Notes: generated by a model not told the origin, from the letters alone. A stretch of DNA of 64,000 nt from Vicia villosa (GCF_029867415.1 NW_026705481.1:62001-126000), one strand, 5' to 3'. Shown: positions 1 through 10,223, numbered from the stretch's first letter. Numbers and translations are program-made.

Positions 1-979
1 GCCTACCTCCGCTATTTCATGGACCTGGATACCGTTCACCAGTGGAACTGGGGGTCAGCTACTCTGGCATATCTCTACCAGAAGCTGAATGAGGCCTCCA
101 ACTAGAGGACGAGGTAGTTGGTCGGATCCTGCACACTGCTTACAGTACGTTTTATTTTAATACATTATCGTATTTATTTATTTATATATGTTTCGTATTT
201 AATTTTAATACATTATCTTGTTTCTGTTTCAGAGCTGGATCATCTCCTACTTCTCCCGCATCCACGGCTACCACCTCGATCCTGCGTACGTGGACGCCTT
301 GGCTAGGGCCGTCAGATACGATCTCCAGAGGGGGAACGATGCGGTGGGACCATACCGTGGATACCTGGACCGCACTCTGCACGACGACGTCACTTGGAGG
401 CCGTTCATCGACTACGCTCAGATTGTCCCCTTTGACGGCATTGCACTTTATTCTGGCTGGTTGGCTTGCGGGACCGGCATCATGGTTCGATATCTCCCTG
501 AGCGGTGCATGCGTCAGTTCGGATTCGTGCAGCGGATACCCAGGTCACCCTTTGAGGCTGCTCCCGACACTGTGACCCGAGTGCAGCTCACTGCCATATG
601 GGAGCATTGGGAGGATCATGTGGTACCGCTGGAATACCGTCTCACTCGGGTCACCCAGGACTGGCATAGTGAGGAGGGATACGTCACATGGTTCTACCGG
701 GTGTCACATCCTCTTCTGAGACCCGACATTCCCGGCGCTCCTAGGCCAGCACACGAGGAGATCCTGGAGAACCAGCAGGTCGAGGATGATCACGCCATTG
801 ATCTCATGCCGATCTGCCAGCGGATATCGATGCTTGGGCGGGACGCGTTGGGTCGAGGTATCGTGGAGCGGGGCGGTCCAGAGGCAGTCGCCGTGATGAT
901 CGTCACTGATGCGGACCGTGCGGCGACATACATGCGGCAGAGGAGGTCTCAGGGCGAGAGGTTTAGGCACACCCAGTAG
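1..979 (+). pseudogene. Plant mobile domain (PMD/MAIL-like) protein, 3' part, disrupted
   Basis: The window opens inside this gene. An exon reads from base 1 to about 144, a phase-0 intron runs 145-232 (GT...TTTCAG), and a long exon runs 233-979, ending in TAG. The protein resembles the plant mobile domain (aminotransferase-like) family, known both as MAIN/MAIL silencing proteins and as cargo of Mutator-like transposons. Recognisable pieces are AYLRYFMDLDTVHQWNWG, LAYLYQKLNEASN, VGSCTLL, SWIISYFSRIHGY and the C-terminal half with RPFIDYAQIVPFDG. Two in-frame TAG codons (103-105 and 118-120) stand where a related copy at 45.4 kb has Trp and Gln, so this copy is broken by TGG-to-TAG and CAG-to-TAG changes, the pattern expected from methyl-cytosine decay. 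Exon 2 is open for 248 codons. Family assignment is by recognition; the 5' part lies outside the window. Confidence 0.75.
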
Positions 980-1208
980 TGGTCGGGTTTATATATTTTT
1001 TGTTATCGGATTGTATCTTTAGCACACTATTTTTATTTTTTTCGGTTTGTATATATTATTTTCATCGGATTAGTATTTTTTTTTTGTTTATTTATCATAT
1101 TAGTATTTTCAGTTTATCTATTGCTTATTTTATTTGGCGTTTACGTTTAATTAAAATGCGAGACTGTTTTAGATAAAACATAAAAAAAAAACACAGTTTC
1201 TGCATAAT

Positions 1209-1467
1209 TCAGAAATGAACTTCCGAACCCCCCAAAATCTGAACAAAGGTGTTTTCGGAAGTTCATCTCCGAAGACACCCCCCATGAGGTGTTTTCGGAA
1301 GTTCATCTCCGAAGACACCCCCCATGAGGTGTTTTCGGAGATGCACTTCCGAATTAAGGAATTTTTTTTTAAAAAAAAAACGCTTCGAAAGTTCATTTCC
1401 GAAGCAGGGGTATTTTGGGATTTTCGCTAGGGGTGACCCCCATAAGAAGGTGGGTAAAGAAAAAATC
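1209..1467. repeat. Terminal inverted-repeat-like end with TCCGAA palindromes
   Basis: Several imperfect palindromes of the type TTCGGAAGTTCATCTCCGAA follow one another here, two inside a nearly exact tandem repeat (about 1253-1337). They are followed by GGGGTGACCCCCATAAGAAGG and GGTGGGTAAAGAAAAAATC ending at 1467. The reverse complement of this end (GATTTTTTCTTTACCCACC) matches the left end of the element at 37069-38624, so this is probably the right end of the transposon that carries the plant-mobile-domain pseudogene. The left end is outside the window, so no target duplication can be checked. Confidence 0.65.
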
Positions 1468-1825
1468 TAAATTTTTAATCCTCCGAATCCCCTACATCAA
1501 TCTATCATACACACATTTTCTCATTTATCTTATTCTTCTATTTTCCTTCTTGTCACTTATTCTTCTAGCTAGTTTCAATAGATTTGGTCAAATATGGAGA
1601 GAAAACTAGATCTATCATATAGCTCATACACCCATAAGGCATGACACCATTCATTAACAAGATACCCCCAAAGTCAGAAACCCTAGTATTTTGATACATG
1701 CTATTTCACATTTTTTTAGATACTAGATTTCTTGCGAAATTATTCTTAAATCACAATATTCAGATAAACACACATAAAGAAATAGTATGCTCTCAAAATA
1801 ATTAAATGATATTAGTAATTTGCGT
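1468..1825. other. AT-rich spacer, no gene seen
   Basis: This stretch between two transposons is AT-rich and shows no coding potential or recognised motif. Confidence 0.5.
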
Positions 1826-2099
1826 CACTATTAGAAATACACGTATTACCTGCGGAATTTCCTGCGGAAAATATTCCGCAGGTATACCTGCGGATTTTCC
1901 TGCGAAATGTATATTTTAAACAAAATATCTAACAAAAATATAAATTCCGCAGGTAATTTCGCAGGAAACTTACCTGCGGAATTTCCTGCGAATATCTATT
2001 TTAATAAAACGCAACTGTAACACAAATTCCGCAGGTAAATCCGCAGGTAACTTTCCTGCGAAATTACCTGCGGATTTAACATATTTCAATATTTTAATT

Positions 2100-2480
2100 T
2101 ATAAAAAAAATTAATCATTATTTTTTCTCTTTTATTAATTATTTTTATGGTAATTTTTTTATTTAGTTTAATTTTTATTTTTAATCATAATTTTTTCTAT
2201 GTTATTAATTATTTTTATAATGTATTTTAGTTAATTTTTAATTTTAATTTTAGTCTTAATTTTAATCTTATTTTTAATCTTAATTTTTAATAAAATAAAT
2301 AAATGGTATGCAAATTTTTAATAATTGGTATAATAGTTTTTAAAAAATAAAATAAAAAAAACTATATAAAAACAATAGGTATCAAAGTTTTTTAAAAATA
2401 AAATTAAAAAACTAAAAAAAAATTGGAAAGAAATTATATTTGATGAAAACTAAGACTAAAAAACGTTAAGACTCAAAAAC
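2100..2480. other. AT-rich interior of the CACTA element
   Basis: Long runs of A, T and TTTTAAT-type sequence without coding signal fill this part, between the left subterminal repeats and the first GC-richer leader. Confidence 0.5.
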
Positions 2481-2489
2481 CTTGTTACT

Positions 2490-2672
2490 GCTCAAAAACG
2501 TAAAACTCAAAAACCTAAACCTCAAAACTCAACGTTCTTCGCCGCAACCTCGCCATAGTCGTAGCCGGCCCATCACCGCATCTTCGCCGGTGTTCTGTTG
2601 CCACAATCTCGCCGGAGCTTTTCTCGCGTTGTGGTCTTCTTCATCTTCACACTTCAACTCAGGTATTCTCTA
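2490..2672 (+). other. Leader-exon-like segment inside CACTA
   Basis: This is a sharply GC-richer island (CGCCGCAACCTCGCC and CGCCGG repeats) that ends at a donor-like CAG|GTATTC near 2660. It resembles a 5' untranslated leader or first exon, either of the element's own gene or of a captured one. A similar CGCCGG-rich leader occurs in the CACTA element at about 32.1-32.28 kb. No protein is recognised. Confidence 0.35.
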
Positions 2673-2952
2673 AACATTATATACATTTCATTCCTCGGAG
2701 TCCCATCACCGCATCTTCACACTTTAATAAGAAATACCAGTGCTATCAAGTTATGGCTTAAGCTAAAAATCAATTGAAACCATGAATGTTACAAGAGTTT
2801 CAGTTTCCATAGCTAGGGTTTTGTTCCTGTTTTTCTGATGTGGTAAATTTGTTCCTATTCATTTCTGAAATTAGATGATTTTAAGTTAGGTTGAATATAA
2901 ACTTATGTGATTTTTGTAAACAAGGTGTTTGTTGAAATGATTTTAGTCTTAG

Positions 2953-3035
2953 GCTTCAAAGTTGTTGTCTTGTAACTGGTGAAGGGCTTAAGGCTCTTGG
3001 TATGGCAGTGAGTAATGATTTTATAACTACCCTCA
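2953..3035 (+). pseudogene. Possible captured exon with LRR-like sequence
   Basis: Just after a TCTTAG acceptor-like site, one frame reads LQSCCLVTGEGLKALG, which fits the cysteine-containing leucine-rich repeat pattern of F-box/LRR proteins. Only about one repeat is present and there is no supporting neighbour, so this could be chance. If real, it would be a third source for the mosaic carried by this element. Confidence 0.25.
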
Positions 3036-3515
3036 AGTTGTGCTGATGAATTTATTTTCCCTAATGATGTCTCTAATCATGCAAATTCTAATCACATTGG
3101 AAAGGATATAAGGCAAGGAATTGATTTAGCAACCACATTGGAAAGGATAGAAAAGAATTTTGTGATTTCTGATTCTAGACTTCCAGATTGTCCTATAGTA
3201 AGATTAATTAATGTTCTTTTTAATTTTTTTTAGAGCAATTGGTGCTATCTTTCCTTGAAAATGATAACTGATTGTCTTAGAAGCATACTTTATCATCTTC
3301 TTTTATTCACCTAATACATATTAAACTTTTAAGTTTAACTTACATTCACAAAAGATGCTAGATATCATGTGACTATAAAGTATGAAACTTGTTATGTGTG
3401 CTGATATCATACCTTATGAGTGATTATTGTTGGTTTCTTTACAGATATTTGCATCAGATAGCTTTCTTGAGCTTACAGAATACACACGAGAAGAAATTTT
3501 GGGTCGAAACTGCCG
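3036..3515 (+). pseudogene. Captured phototropin LOV2-domain fragment
   Basis: Two exon pieces encode the start of a phototropin LOV2 (PAS-type flavin photosensor) domain. The first, to 3197, reads GIDLATTLERIEKNFVIS then DSRLPDCPI. After an intron (3198-3444, GTAAG...TTTACAG), the second, 3445-3515, reads IFASDSFLELTEYTREEILG then RNCR, ending at a GTATAA donor. The photoactive cysteine of the family's NCR motif is still present. The expected next exon (FLQG...) is absent and the remaining sequence is unrelated. In a normal phototropin this exon pair lies in the middle of a protein of about 1000 residues with a second LOV domain and a kinase. The fragment is in sense with the transposase exons, inside the CACTA ends. 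No stop is seen in the two exon pieces, but no start codon is defined. Confidence 0.85.
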
Positions 3516-3972
3516 GTATAAATTTTACTATAGCTTCGTATACAAGGACCATATGTCATGTATCTTGGATTTTATGTTCTACATTTTTCATTCGATTAAT
3601 TGAATTTTTTTTTTACACAATTCGATTAATTGAAGTTATATAAACGTATAGATAGTGTGTACGCCTATATTTGAGAAAGCTGATTAGACATTTTGGAAAT
3701 ATTAATTCATAGTAAATAAAGTAAACAAAAATAAATCTCTAGTCCTATTGGCTTTTACAAATATCTGATGTTGCATTTGATAATCTTATGACTGGTGCTC
3801 GTTAAACATTACTTGCTTCTCCAAATATGGTGCAGAATTATAAGCCAATCAATCTATAACAGCTGTAATCTGGTGCAGAATTGAAGTGTTTAGTTTCTTT
3901 TGTAGTAACTTTGATTTGACATTATTAAAGGTTGTGATTTTTGTTTGTTTGTTTTGATTTGTGATTTAACAG

Positions 3973-4047
3973 AAACAAACAAAATTGGCCCAAGATGAGA
4001 ACCTTTTTCTAGAAAACATTCTACAGCTTCTACTTCAAGAATTTGTG
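3973..4047 (+). other. Orphan 25-codon exon-like segment
   Basis: A 75-nt open segment sits exactly between an acceptor (TTTAACAG) and a donor (GTATGT). It reads KQTKLAQDENLFLENILQ followed by LLLQEFV, a leucine-rich amphipathic helix-like peptide. Its length is a multiple of three. I do not recognise the source; it may be another captured exon. Confidence 0.3.
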
Positions 4048-4599
4048 GTATGTTAAACTGTTGCCTATGTTTATAGATTGTTCTTTTTTATTGTTTGATA
4101 GTTGAATATGTTTATAGATCTTAAGCTAAATTTCTTCTAGGAAATTAGAAAACTAAACCTTTAAAAAACAATAAGTCATTAGAACCATGAAGTAACCTTA
4201 GGTGGGGACAAATTCAGCATAGAGAAAACTAGACATGTAATAAATTGGTGAATTTAATGTTATGATTGATGAGTGTTTTTAGATTCACCTAATTGAATAT
4301 GCTAAATCTAATATGAAACTTTTTCAAGTAGTCTTGTAAAACATTTATATAATTGTGTGGGGATGTCCTTAAACCTTAATGTGCTTAAGGGTCTTTTCTG
4401 TTTTTTCATCTTCTTTTCTCCATTATGATTTTTGAGGCTATGTGATGCAGCTAACCTGAGCTTCAAAATTGATCTGTTTTGCTCACAATTTTATGTCTTT
4501 GTATCTGATGATAAACGCAATGAACAAGGTTTGATAAAAATTATAAGAATGATCACTAAACAAAAACAATGCTCACAATACATGGTTTTTTTAATACAG

Positions 4600-6677
4600 A
4601 AAAAGTTTTCATGGCCACCGGAACACAAGGTTACGGTGCGACGTAACTTTGAAAGAAGAGGTGCAGCAAAGATGTCTCAGCTACTACAAGATGTTCGCAA
4701 AGACTTGGAGTATAGACCGGGTTGGATGGGAGCTGATGTGTGGCAGCAATTATTGGACCATTGGAATTCGTTAAAGTTTAAAAAAACATCTGAGACGAAT
4801 AAAAGAAACCGGTCTTCTATGGATGGCGCATCTCTTCACACCGGAGGGTCTATTCCTCATCGTTTGCATTGGAAAAGAATGGTATATATTATATGTTTTT
4901 CATTATATTTCGGTAGATAAAATATACTGACTTGTTAATTTTGAAGTTTAGTATCCAAGGATGAATGGTTGTTGTCATGAGAGTAACTCAAATCAATTAT
5001 AGGGATTGTGTCTAGAGATTTAACTTCTGAAAGATTTGGTCTTTTGCTTTGTGGGAAGATGAATTTATAAAGCATTTTTATAAACATAGTCAAAGAAGGA
5101 AAATCTAGTTTATAGTATAGTGACATACAGGGCACACTACCAGACCATTTATAAATCCACAAGCTCTATCATCGAACAGACATATAATGTTGGTAGGGAG
5201 TAAAAGTTAGAAATACAATTATCTAAATTAGAAGCAAACTAGTAAATCTATTAATTTTTTATATGAAATAAAGAGAATTAACTATCACCTTTAAGAAATC
5301 TGAAAATATATTTGTTTGCTTGTAATGGAGTCCAAAGGGATGAGAAAGTAAGTTTATCTTTCTAGTAGGGAGATCCATATATGAAGTGGAATAAGATGTG
5401 AGTTCTAGTAGGGAAATCACATAATCAAACCGAACTGTTATTAAATAATCGAATAGTCTTTTAGTTAATGAACTGAATCATAATCTACTTAATAGTTTGA
5501 TACGATAGTAAAAGAGAAACATATATGAAGTGGAATAAGATGTGAGTTCTACTTAGAAGTAACCATGATTGAACTGTTTCTTTGTGAAGTGTGAAAGTTG
5601 CCATAACAAGTCAATAACTTTGAATATTTTTCAATGTTGTTGTGTATGGTTTATAGAAGGTGCAGTTTCATTTATAGAACGTGTGTTCATATATAATTTT
5701 GAAATAAGTTATCAATAATATGGATTAAATCTTCATACTCTTTGTCCAGTAGCAACAATTTGCAGGATGGTTGTTGCAGGTGGTGTTTTGAATTAACTAA
5801 CTGTACATAGGATATAGACAATTCTGTTTTTAATTATTGATCAGTGTTCTCGTTTTGGTTAGAGACACTGGAGAATATGAGTATAATTTGACATGTTAAG
5901 TATCACTATACCAATATCATATACTTTGATACATAAAATTATTGGGTTCTATTTCTTTTGTAATTTGTAGAGAAAGGAAAAGGGTGCAGATCCATCATTG
6001 ACCGAGTTCTATTTTCGCACACATCGGAAAAAGGATCAAAGTTGGGTTGGAGTTCATGCTGAATCTGCATATGTAAGTATTTCGGGAAGTGTTAATTTGA
6101 TTGAATTTTAAATCTACACACGAGTCTTTTAGAAAATATCACTTTTATTGAATTTAGTTCCTTACTATTTTTTTCAATTTTCTTTTAGGATAAATTTGAA
6201 CAGAAAAAGTTGGAGATTTCTTCTCAGAATCCAACTATTCCAGGAGAGGACGAAGCTGATAGTCAACCAACTAATGAAATGCCACCTGATTTGGATATAT
6301 GGGTAGAGTCGGTTGGAAAGAAGAAAGGGAATAGGGTATTTGGTCTTGGAACCGCATCTAAGACTTTGGTTTCTGTATCAAAGAAACCCTCAAGTCTTTC
6401 AAGTGACTCTCAAGAGGTTGATGTTTTGAGAAGTCAAGTCCATGCCTTAAATGCATCGTTGCAAAGACAAGAACAAGAGAAGATGGTGATGAGGCAACAA
6501 TTGCATCGACATGAAGAAAAGATGGCCGAAGCGAATAATAAAATTTCATTTTTAATGAATCATTTAGGATTTGTTGGGTCTTCTTCTCATCCACCACAAC
6601 CCATTAATGAAAGTGATCACACAAATGAAGATGTCGTCGATGAAACAGATGAAGAAGACCTTAGTAATGAATTTTGA
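4600..6677 (+). pseudogene. Ptta/En-Spm (Transposase_24-type) protein exons of the CACTA element
   Basis: Three exons join in frame: 4600-4881, 5971-6072 and 6189-6677, with GT-AG introns and phase 0 throughout. The first encodes KKFSWPPEHKVTVRRNFERR and ADVWQQLLDHWNSLKFKKTS; the second RKEKGADPSLTEFYFRTHRK; the third an acidic coiled-coil region (about residues 70-110, heptads such as LRSQVHALNASLQRQEQEK) and an acidic tail ending DLSNEF. This is the plant transposase (Ptta/En/Spm) accessory-protein architecture, related to En/Spm TnpA-like DNA-binding proteins; the larger TnpD-type catalytic protein was not found. No start exon is clear: the reading frame is open back to 4432, but an acceptor (TTAATACAG) directly precedes 4600. 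It is probably a remnant of the element's own DNA-binding protein. Confidence 0.7.
5000..5960. other. Intron-like interior of the CACTA element
   Basis: No coding segment is recognised between the first two transposase exons. A short direct repeat containing ATATGAAGTGGAATAAGATG occurs at about 5378 and again at about 5523. Confidence 0.4.
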
Positions 6678-7203
6678 TTTGTATTTTTTTCATTTTGACT
6701 TAGTTTTTGGATTGTATTATCTTTTTAACCTGTCAAACAAATGATTAGTAATAACTTTATTTTCTGAGTCATTTTTAGTAATGACTATGTAAGTACTTCT
6801 TACCAATTATGTTCTATGAATTCAAGTTTAATTTAAATTGAAAATTATAGTTTTATTTTATATTATAGTTAAATATATATAATGGTTCAAAAGTTTATTA
6901 AAATAAAAAAATTATTTAATTTCAGAAAGAAATTTCCTGCGGATTTACCTGTGGATAGACATTTCCTGCAAATTTACCTGCGGAATTAGCTGCGGATTTA
7001 CCTGCGGATTTACCTGCGCATTGTTTCCTGCGGATTTACCTGCGGAAATACCTGCGGAATTACCTGCGAAAAATATTACCCACGAAGGTTTTAGCTGGGA
7101 CATAAATCCGCAGGAAATTCCGCAAAAAACACGTTTCCTGCGGAAATTTAGCAAAATTCCGCAGGAAATTCCGCAGGTAATACGTGTATTTCTAGTAGTG
7201 CGT

Positions 7204-7895
7204 GTCCAAATAACTTTTTTTTAGAAGTCAAAACCATCGAATTTTTTCTCAGAATATTTCCCTTTGTATAATATTTATGCAAATAAGAACAATGTAAGAA
7301 CAATAAACAAAATATCATCTGTTTATTTATTAACAGTCAATCAGAATACGCTGCTACTTGTTTCAAATTACAAGAATAGATCAGAGCATCTTTTTACAAC
7401 CGGTTAGAATTGATTAATTTACTAATTAATCAACATATACAAAATTTTTACAAATATATCATACACAAACAATCAATTATATACCTCCATCGATCAATAT
7501 AATACAGTTTGAGTAAATTGTAATCTAAGCAAAAAAACAATATAAACTTAGAAGTAATACTTGTTATTAACATCATATCAAAATCATCATCATAATAGAT
7601 AAATCGTGTGAGTTTTCAATTATCCCATTTATAGAAAACAAAAAAAAAACACAGAGAAATCACTTTCGGCACATCGCCGTAGTAGCCACCGCCTACAATA
7701 AGAAATAGCATCCCCCAACCTAACCTGTGTGCTATGCTAATGCAATGCACAACACGACAATCTCAAGAGACACGTGTCACTTCACAGAAGCATCCCAATT
7801 TGACAATAACCACCGCCCAGCTTAAAATACACGTGGAAAATGGACCACAATTTCTTCACAACCTTTCCACTTTTACCCTTCATATGTAAAACTAA
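7204..7895. promoter_or_regulatory. Distal upstream region of the PIP1 gene with two G-box/ABRE motifs
   Basis: CACGTG cores occur at 7771-7776 (context GACACGTGTC) and 7830-7835 (context ACACGTGG). These fit abscisic-acid response elements or bZIP/bHLH G-boxes. They lie about 1.2 kb upstream of the aquaporin start codon, separated from it by the MITE cluster at 7896-8801. The motifs are seen directly; their function is inferred. Confidence 0.45.
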
Positions 7896-8801
7896 GAGTC
7901 TGTTTGGTAAGACAAAAAAAGAGCTTTTAGCTTTTAGCTTTTAGCTTTTCAACTCGTATTAATAAAAAAGCTCTGTTTGGTAACTCTATTTTAGCTTTTA
8001 GTTTGTAGCTTTTTTAGTAGCTTTTAGCTTTTTTTTCAAAAGCTATTTGGGGTCTGTTTGGTAAAAATAGCGGTTGACTGATAAGGTAGCTGATAGCTTA
8101 TAGCTTATGACTGATGGCTGATGACTGATGACTTATAGCTTATAGCGGATGGTTGAAACTGATAGATTATAAACTCATTGAAGTGTTTGGTAAAATTAGC
8201 GGTTCAATTAACTTATAAATGTAAAATGACATAAAAGATATTTAATATATAATTATTTTATTTTAAATTAAAATAAATTATAAGGGTTAAAAATGGATTT
8301 TAATTGAAATAATAAGGATAAAAAAGGAAGAAAAAGTAATAAGCTATAAGACATAAGCTAAAACGCTATTTGAAATAGCGTCTGAAAAATAAGCTATAAG
8401 CTAGTAAAATAAGCTATAAGCTCGTGATGAAAAGACCGTTATCAAACGGGTCTAAATTATCATATAAGCTTATAAGACATAAGACATAAGCTATAAGCTC
8501 GAAAATATGTCTTACCAAACAGAGCCTTGAAGTAGCTTTTGAGCTTGTAGCTTTTAGCTTGTGAGTTTTTCTTCCATTAATACCCTTATTATTTTAACTA
8601 AAATATATTATTAACCTCATTAATTAAAATGCCATTAATGTCATTTTGTATCTATCAGCTAATGAAACAGCTAATTTACCAAACAGTAACATTAGCTTAT
8701 CAAATATCAGCTACTAGCTATCAGCTACCAGCTACCAGCTAAAAGCTACCAGCTATCAGCTAAAAGCTACCAGCTATCAGCTAGTTTTACCAAACAGAGC
8801 C
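7896..8801. mobile_element. Tourist-like (PIF/Harbinger-type) MITE, outer element
   Basis: The terminal inverted repeat is GAGTCTGTTTGGTAAGAC on the left and the complement of GGCTCTGTTTGGTAAAAC on the right. A 3-bp duplication, TAA, flanks it (7893-7895 and 8802-8804). The interior is built from short AGCTTTTAGCTTTTAGC and TACCAGCTATCAGC repeats. It is interrupted by a second related element at 8050-8526. The 3-bp TAA duplication favours PIF/Harbinger over hAT. Confidence 0.75.
8050..8526. mobile_element. Nested Tourist-like MITE, inner element
   Basis: GGGTCTGTTTGGTAAAAATA at the left end pairs with the complement of GGCTCTGTTTGGTAAGAC at the right end. The trinucleotide TTG occurs at 8047-8049 and 8527-8529. 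The interior is rich in TAGCTTATAGC and ATAAGCTATAAGC. It splits the outer element, so it inserted later. TTG is not the usual TWA target, so the superfamily call is tentative. Confidence 0.65.
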
Positions 8802-8982
8802 TAAAGCATTTCTTATTCTCACAACAAGTAGTTCACGTTCCAGTACTTCGCGGAACATGGTGGGACTTACCTTAAGTAGTTAGAATAAAGCACCATTCAT
8901 GAATAATTGGTCCCTATCAATAGAAAAATGAAACATATTACGCATGGTAGGTCCCCCATTTCTCTTAACTCAAACCAATTCC

Positions 8983-9046
8983 TATTATAAATCCTCTTCT
9001 TATTCTTATCCCTTCACACTCACCAGAACAATCTAGAGTAAGAAAC
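8983..9046 (+). promoter_or_regulatory. Core promoter and leader of PIP1
   Basis: A TATA-like TATTATAAATC at about 8983-8993 lies about 60 bases upstream of the start codon and fits a short pyrimidine- and A-rich leader ending AAGAAACATGG. There is no competing ATG between it and the CDS. Confidence 0.5.
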
Positions 9047-10223
9047 ATGGAAGCGAAGGAACAGGATGTGTCCTTAGGAGCCAACAAGTTTCCAGAGAGA
9101 CAGCCACTTGGGATTGCGGCTCAGAGCCAAGACGAGCCAAAGGACTATCAGGAACCACCACCGGCGCCACTTTTTGAGTTCTCGGAGCTCACTTCATGGT
9201 CTTTCTACCGAGCCGGGATAGCCGAGTTCATAGCCACTTTCCTTTTCCTTTATATAACCGTTTTAACCGTTATGGGCGTTGTTCGAGAAAGTTCCAAGTG
9301 TAAAACGGTTGGTATTCAAGGAATCGCTTGGGCTTTTGGTGGCATGATCTTCGCTCTCGTTTACTGCACCGCTGGAATTTCAGGTATATATATTTCTTGA
9401 AACTGCGTCATTACATCTAATATTTTTGCACAACTATCATCTGAGCTGACTTAACAAATAATAGTACTGATTTTGGAAAATATGATTAATTATGTGAAAA
9501 TATATCATGTTTAGGGGGTCATATAAATCCTGCTGTGACGTTTGGGCTATTTTTGGCGAGGAAATTGTCGTTTCCAAGAGCAATATTCTACATGGTGATG
9601 CAAGTGTTGGGTGCTATTTGTGGTGCTGGTGTGGTGAAAGGTTTTGAAGGTAAAAAAAGGTTTGGAGATCTGAATGGTGGTGCCAACTTTGTTGCTCCTG
9701 GTTACACCAAAGGTGATGGACTTGGTGCTGAAATTGTTGGCACTTTTATTCTTGTATACACCGTTTTCTCAGCCACTGATGCAAAACGTAGCGCCAGAGA
9801 CTCTCATGTTCCTGTAAGTAGGAGTACCCTTCTGAAAATAAATAATTAAATTTTTTACAAAATAGTATAATTAATTAATTTTATGGTTAATTTTTTTTAT
9901 GAGTAGATTTTGGCACCGTTGCCAATTGGATTCGCTGTGTTCTTGGTGCATTTGGCAACTATTCCAATTACTGGAACTGGTATTAACCCTGCACGTAGTC
10001 TTGGTGCTGCTATTGTCTTCAACAAGAAAATTGGTTGGAATGATCACGTAAGTTGAAAAATTATAATCCATTTTCATTGCAAAATTATTTGTTTTTAAAT
10101 ATTTTTGTTGATTAATTATTATTGTGGCAGTGGATTTTCTGGGTTGGACCATTTATTGGAGCAGGTCTTGCAGCACTGTACCATCAAGTTGTAATCAGAG
10201 CTATTCCCTTCAAGTCTAAGTGA
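9047..10223 (+). CDS. PIP1: Plasma-membrane aquaporin, PIP1 subfamily
   Basis: Four exons, 9047-9383, 9515-9813, 9907-10047 and 10131-10223, sum to 870 nt and encode 289 residues, the normal PIP1 length. PIP1 marks are the long N-terminus ([20 protein letters not shown]), [28 protein letters not shown], the first NPA box at residues 117-119 ([11 protein letters not shown]) and the second at 239-241 (GTGINPARS). The selectivity filter looks like a water-type PIP: His227, Thr236 and Arg242 are in the expected places. Six membrane helices are expected. The C-terminus [16 protein letters not shown]...IPFKSK is PIP1-like; PIP1 proteins usually need PIP2 partners to reach the plasma membrane. Loop C (about 155-172, [17 protein letters not shown]) departs from the usual PIP1 sequence. 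All introns are GT-AG. The gene appears intact. Confidence 0.95.

Larger units (their letters stand above)
1826..7200 (+). mobile_element. CACTA (En/Spm-type) transposon, about 5.4 kb
   Basis: The left end is CACTATTAGAAATACACG and the right end is the inverse complement of CACTACTAGAAATACACG. Both continue into TATTACCTGCGGAATTTCC. A 3-bp target duplication, CGT, sits at 1823-1825 and 7201-7203. Arrays of the CCTGCGGA motif in both orientations fill about 1845-2080 and 6935-7185, as expected for subterminal transposase-binding repeats of CACTA elements. The interior holds transposase exons at 4600-6677 and a captured phototropin fragment at about 3036-3515. Ends, target duplication and subterminal repeats are seen directly; present mobility is unlikely because the transposase is degenerate. 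Confidence 0.9.

Noticed and set aside
1209..1410. Spaced palindromes read as a CRISPR-like array
   Set aside because: This is plant nuclear DNA. The repeats are tandem imperfect palindromes with no unique spacers and lie in a transposon end.
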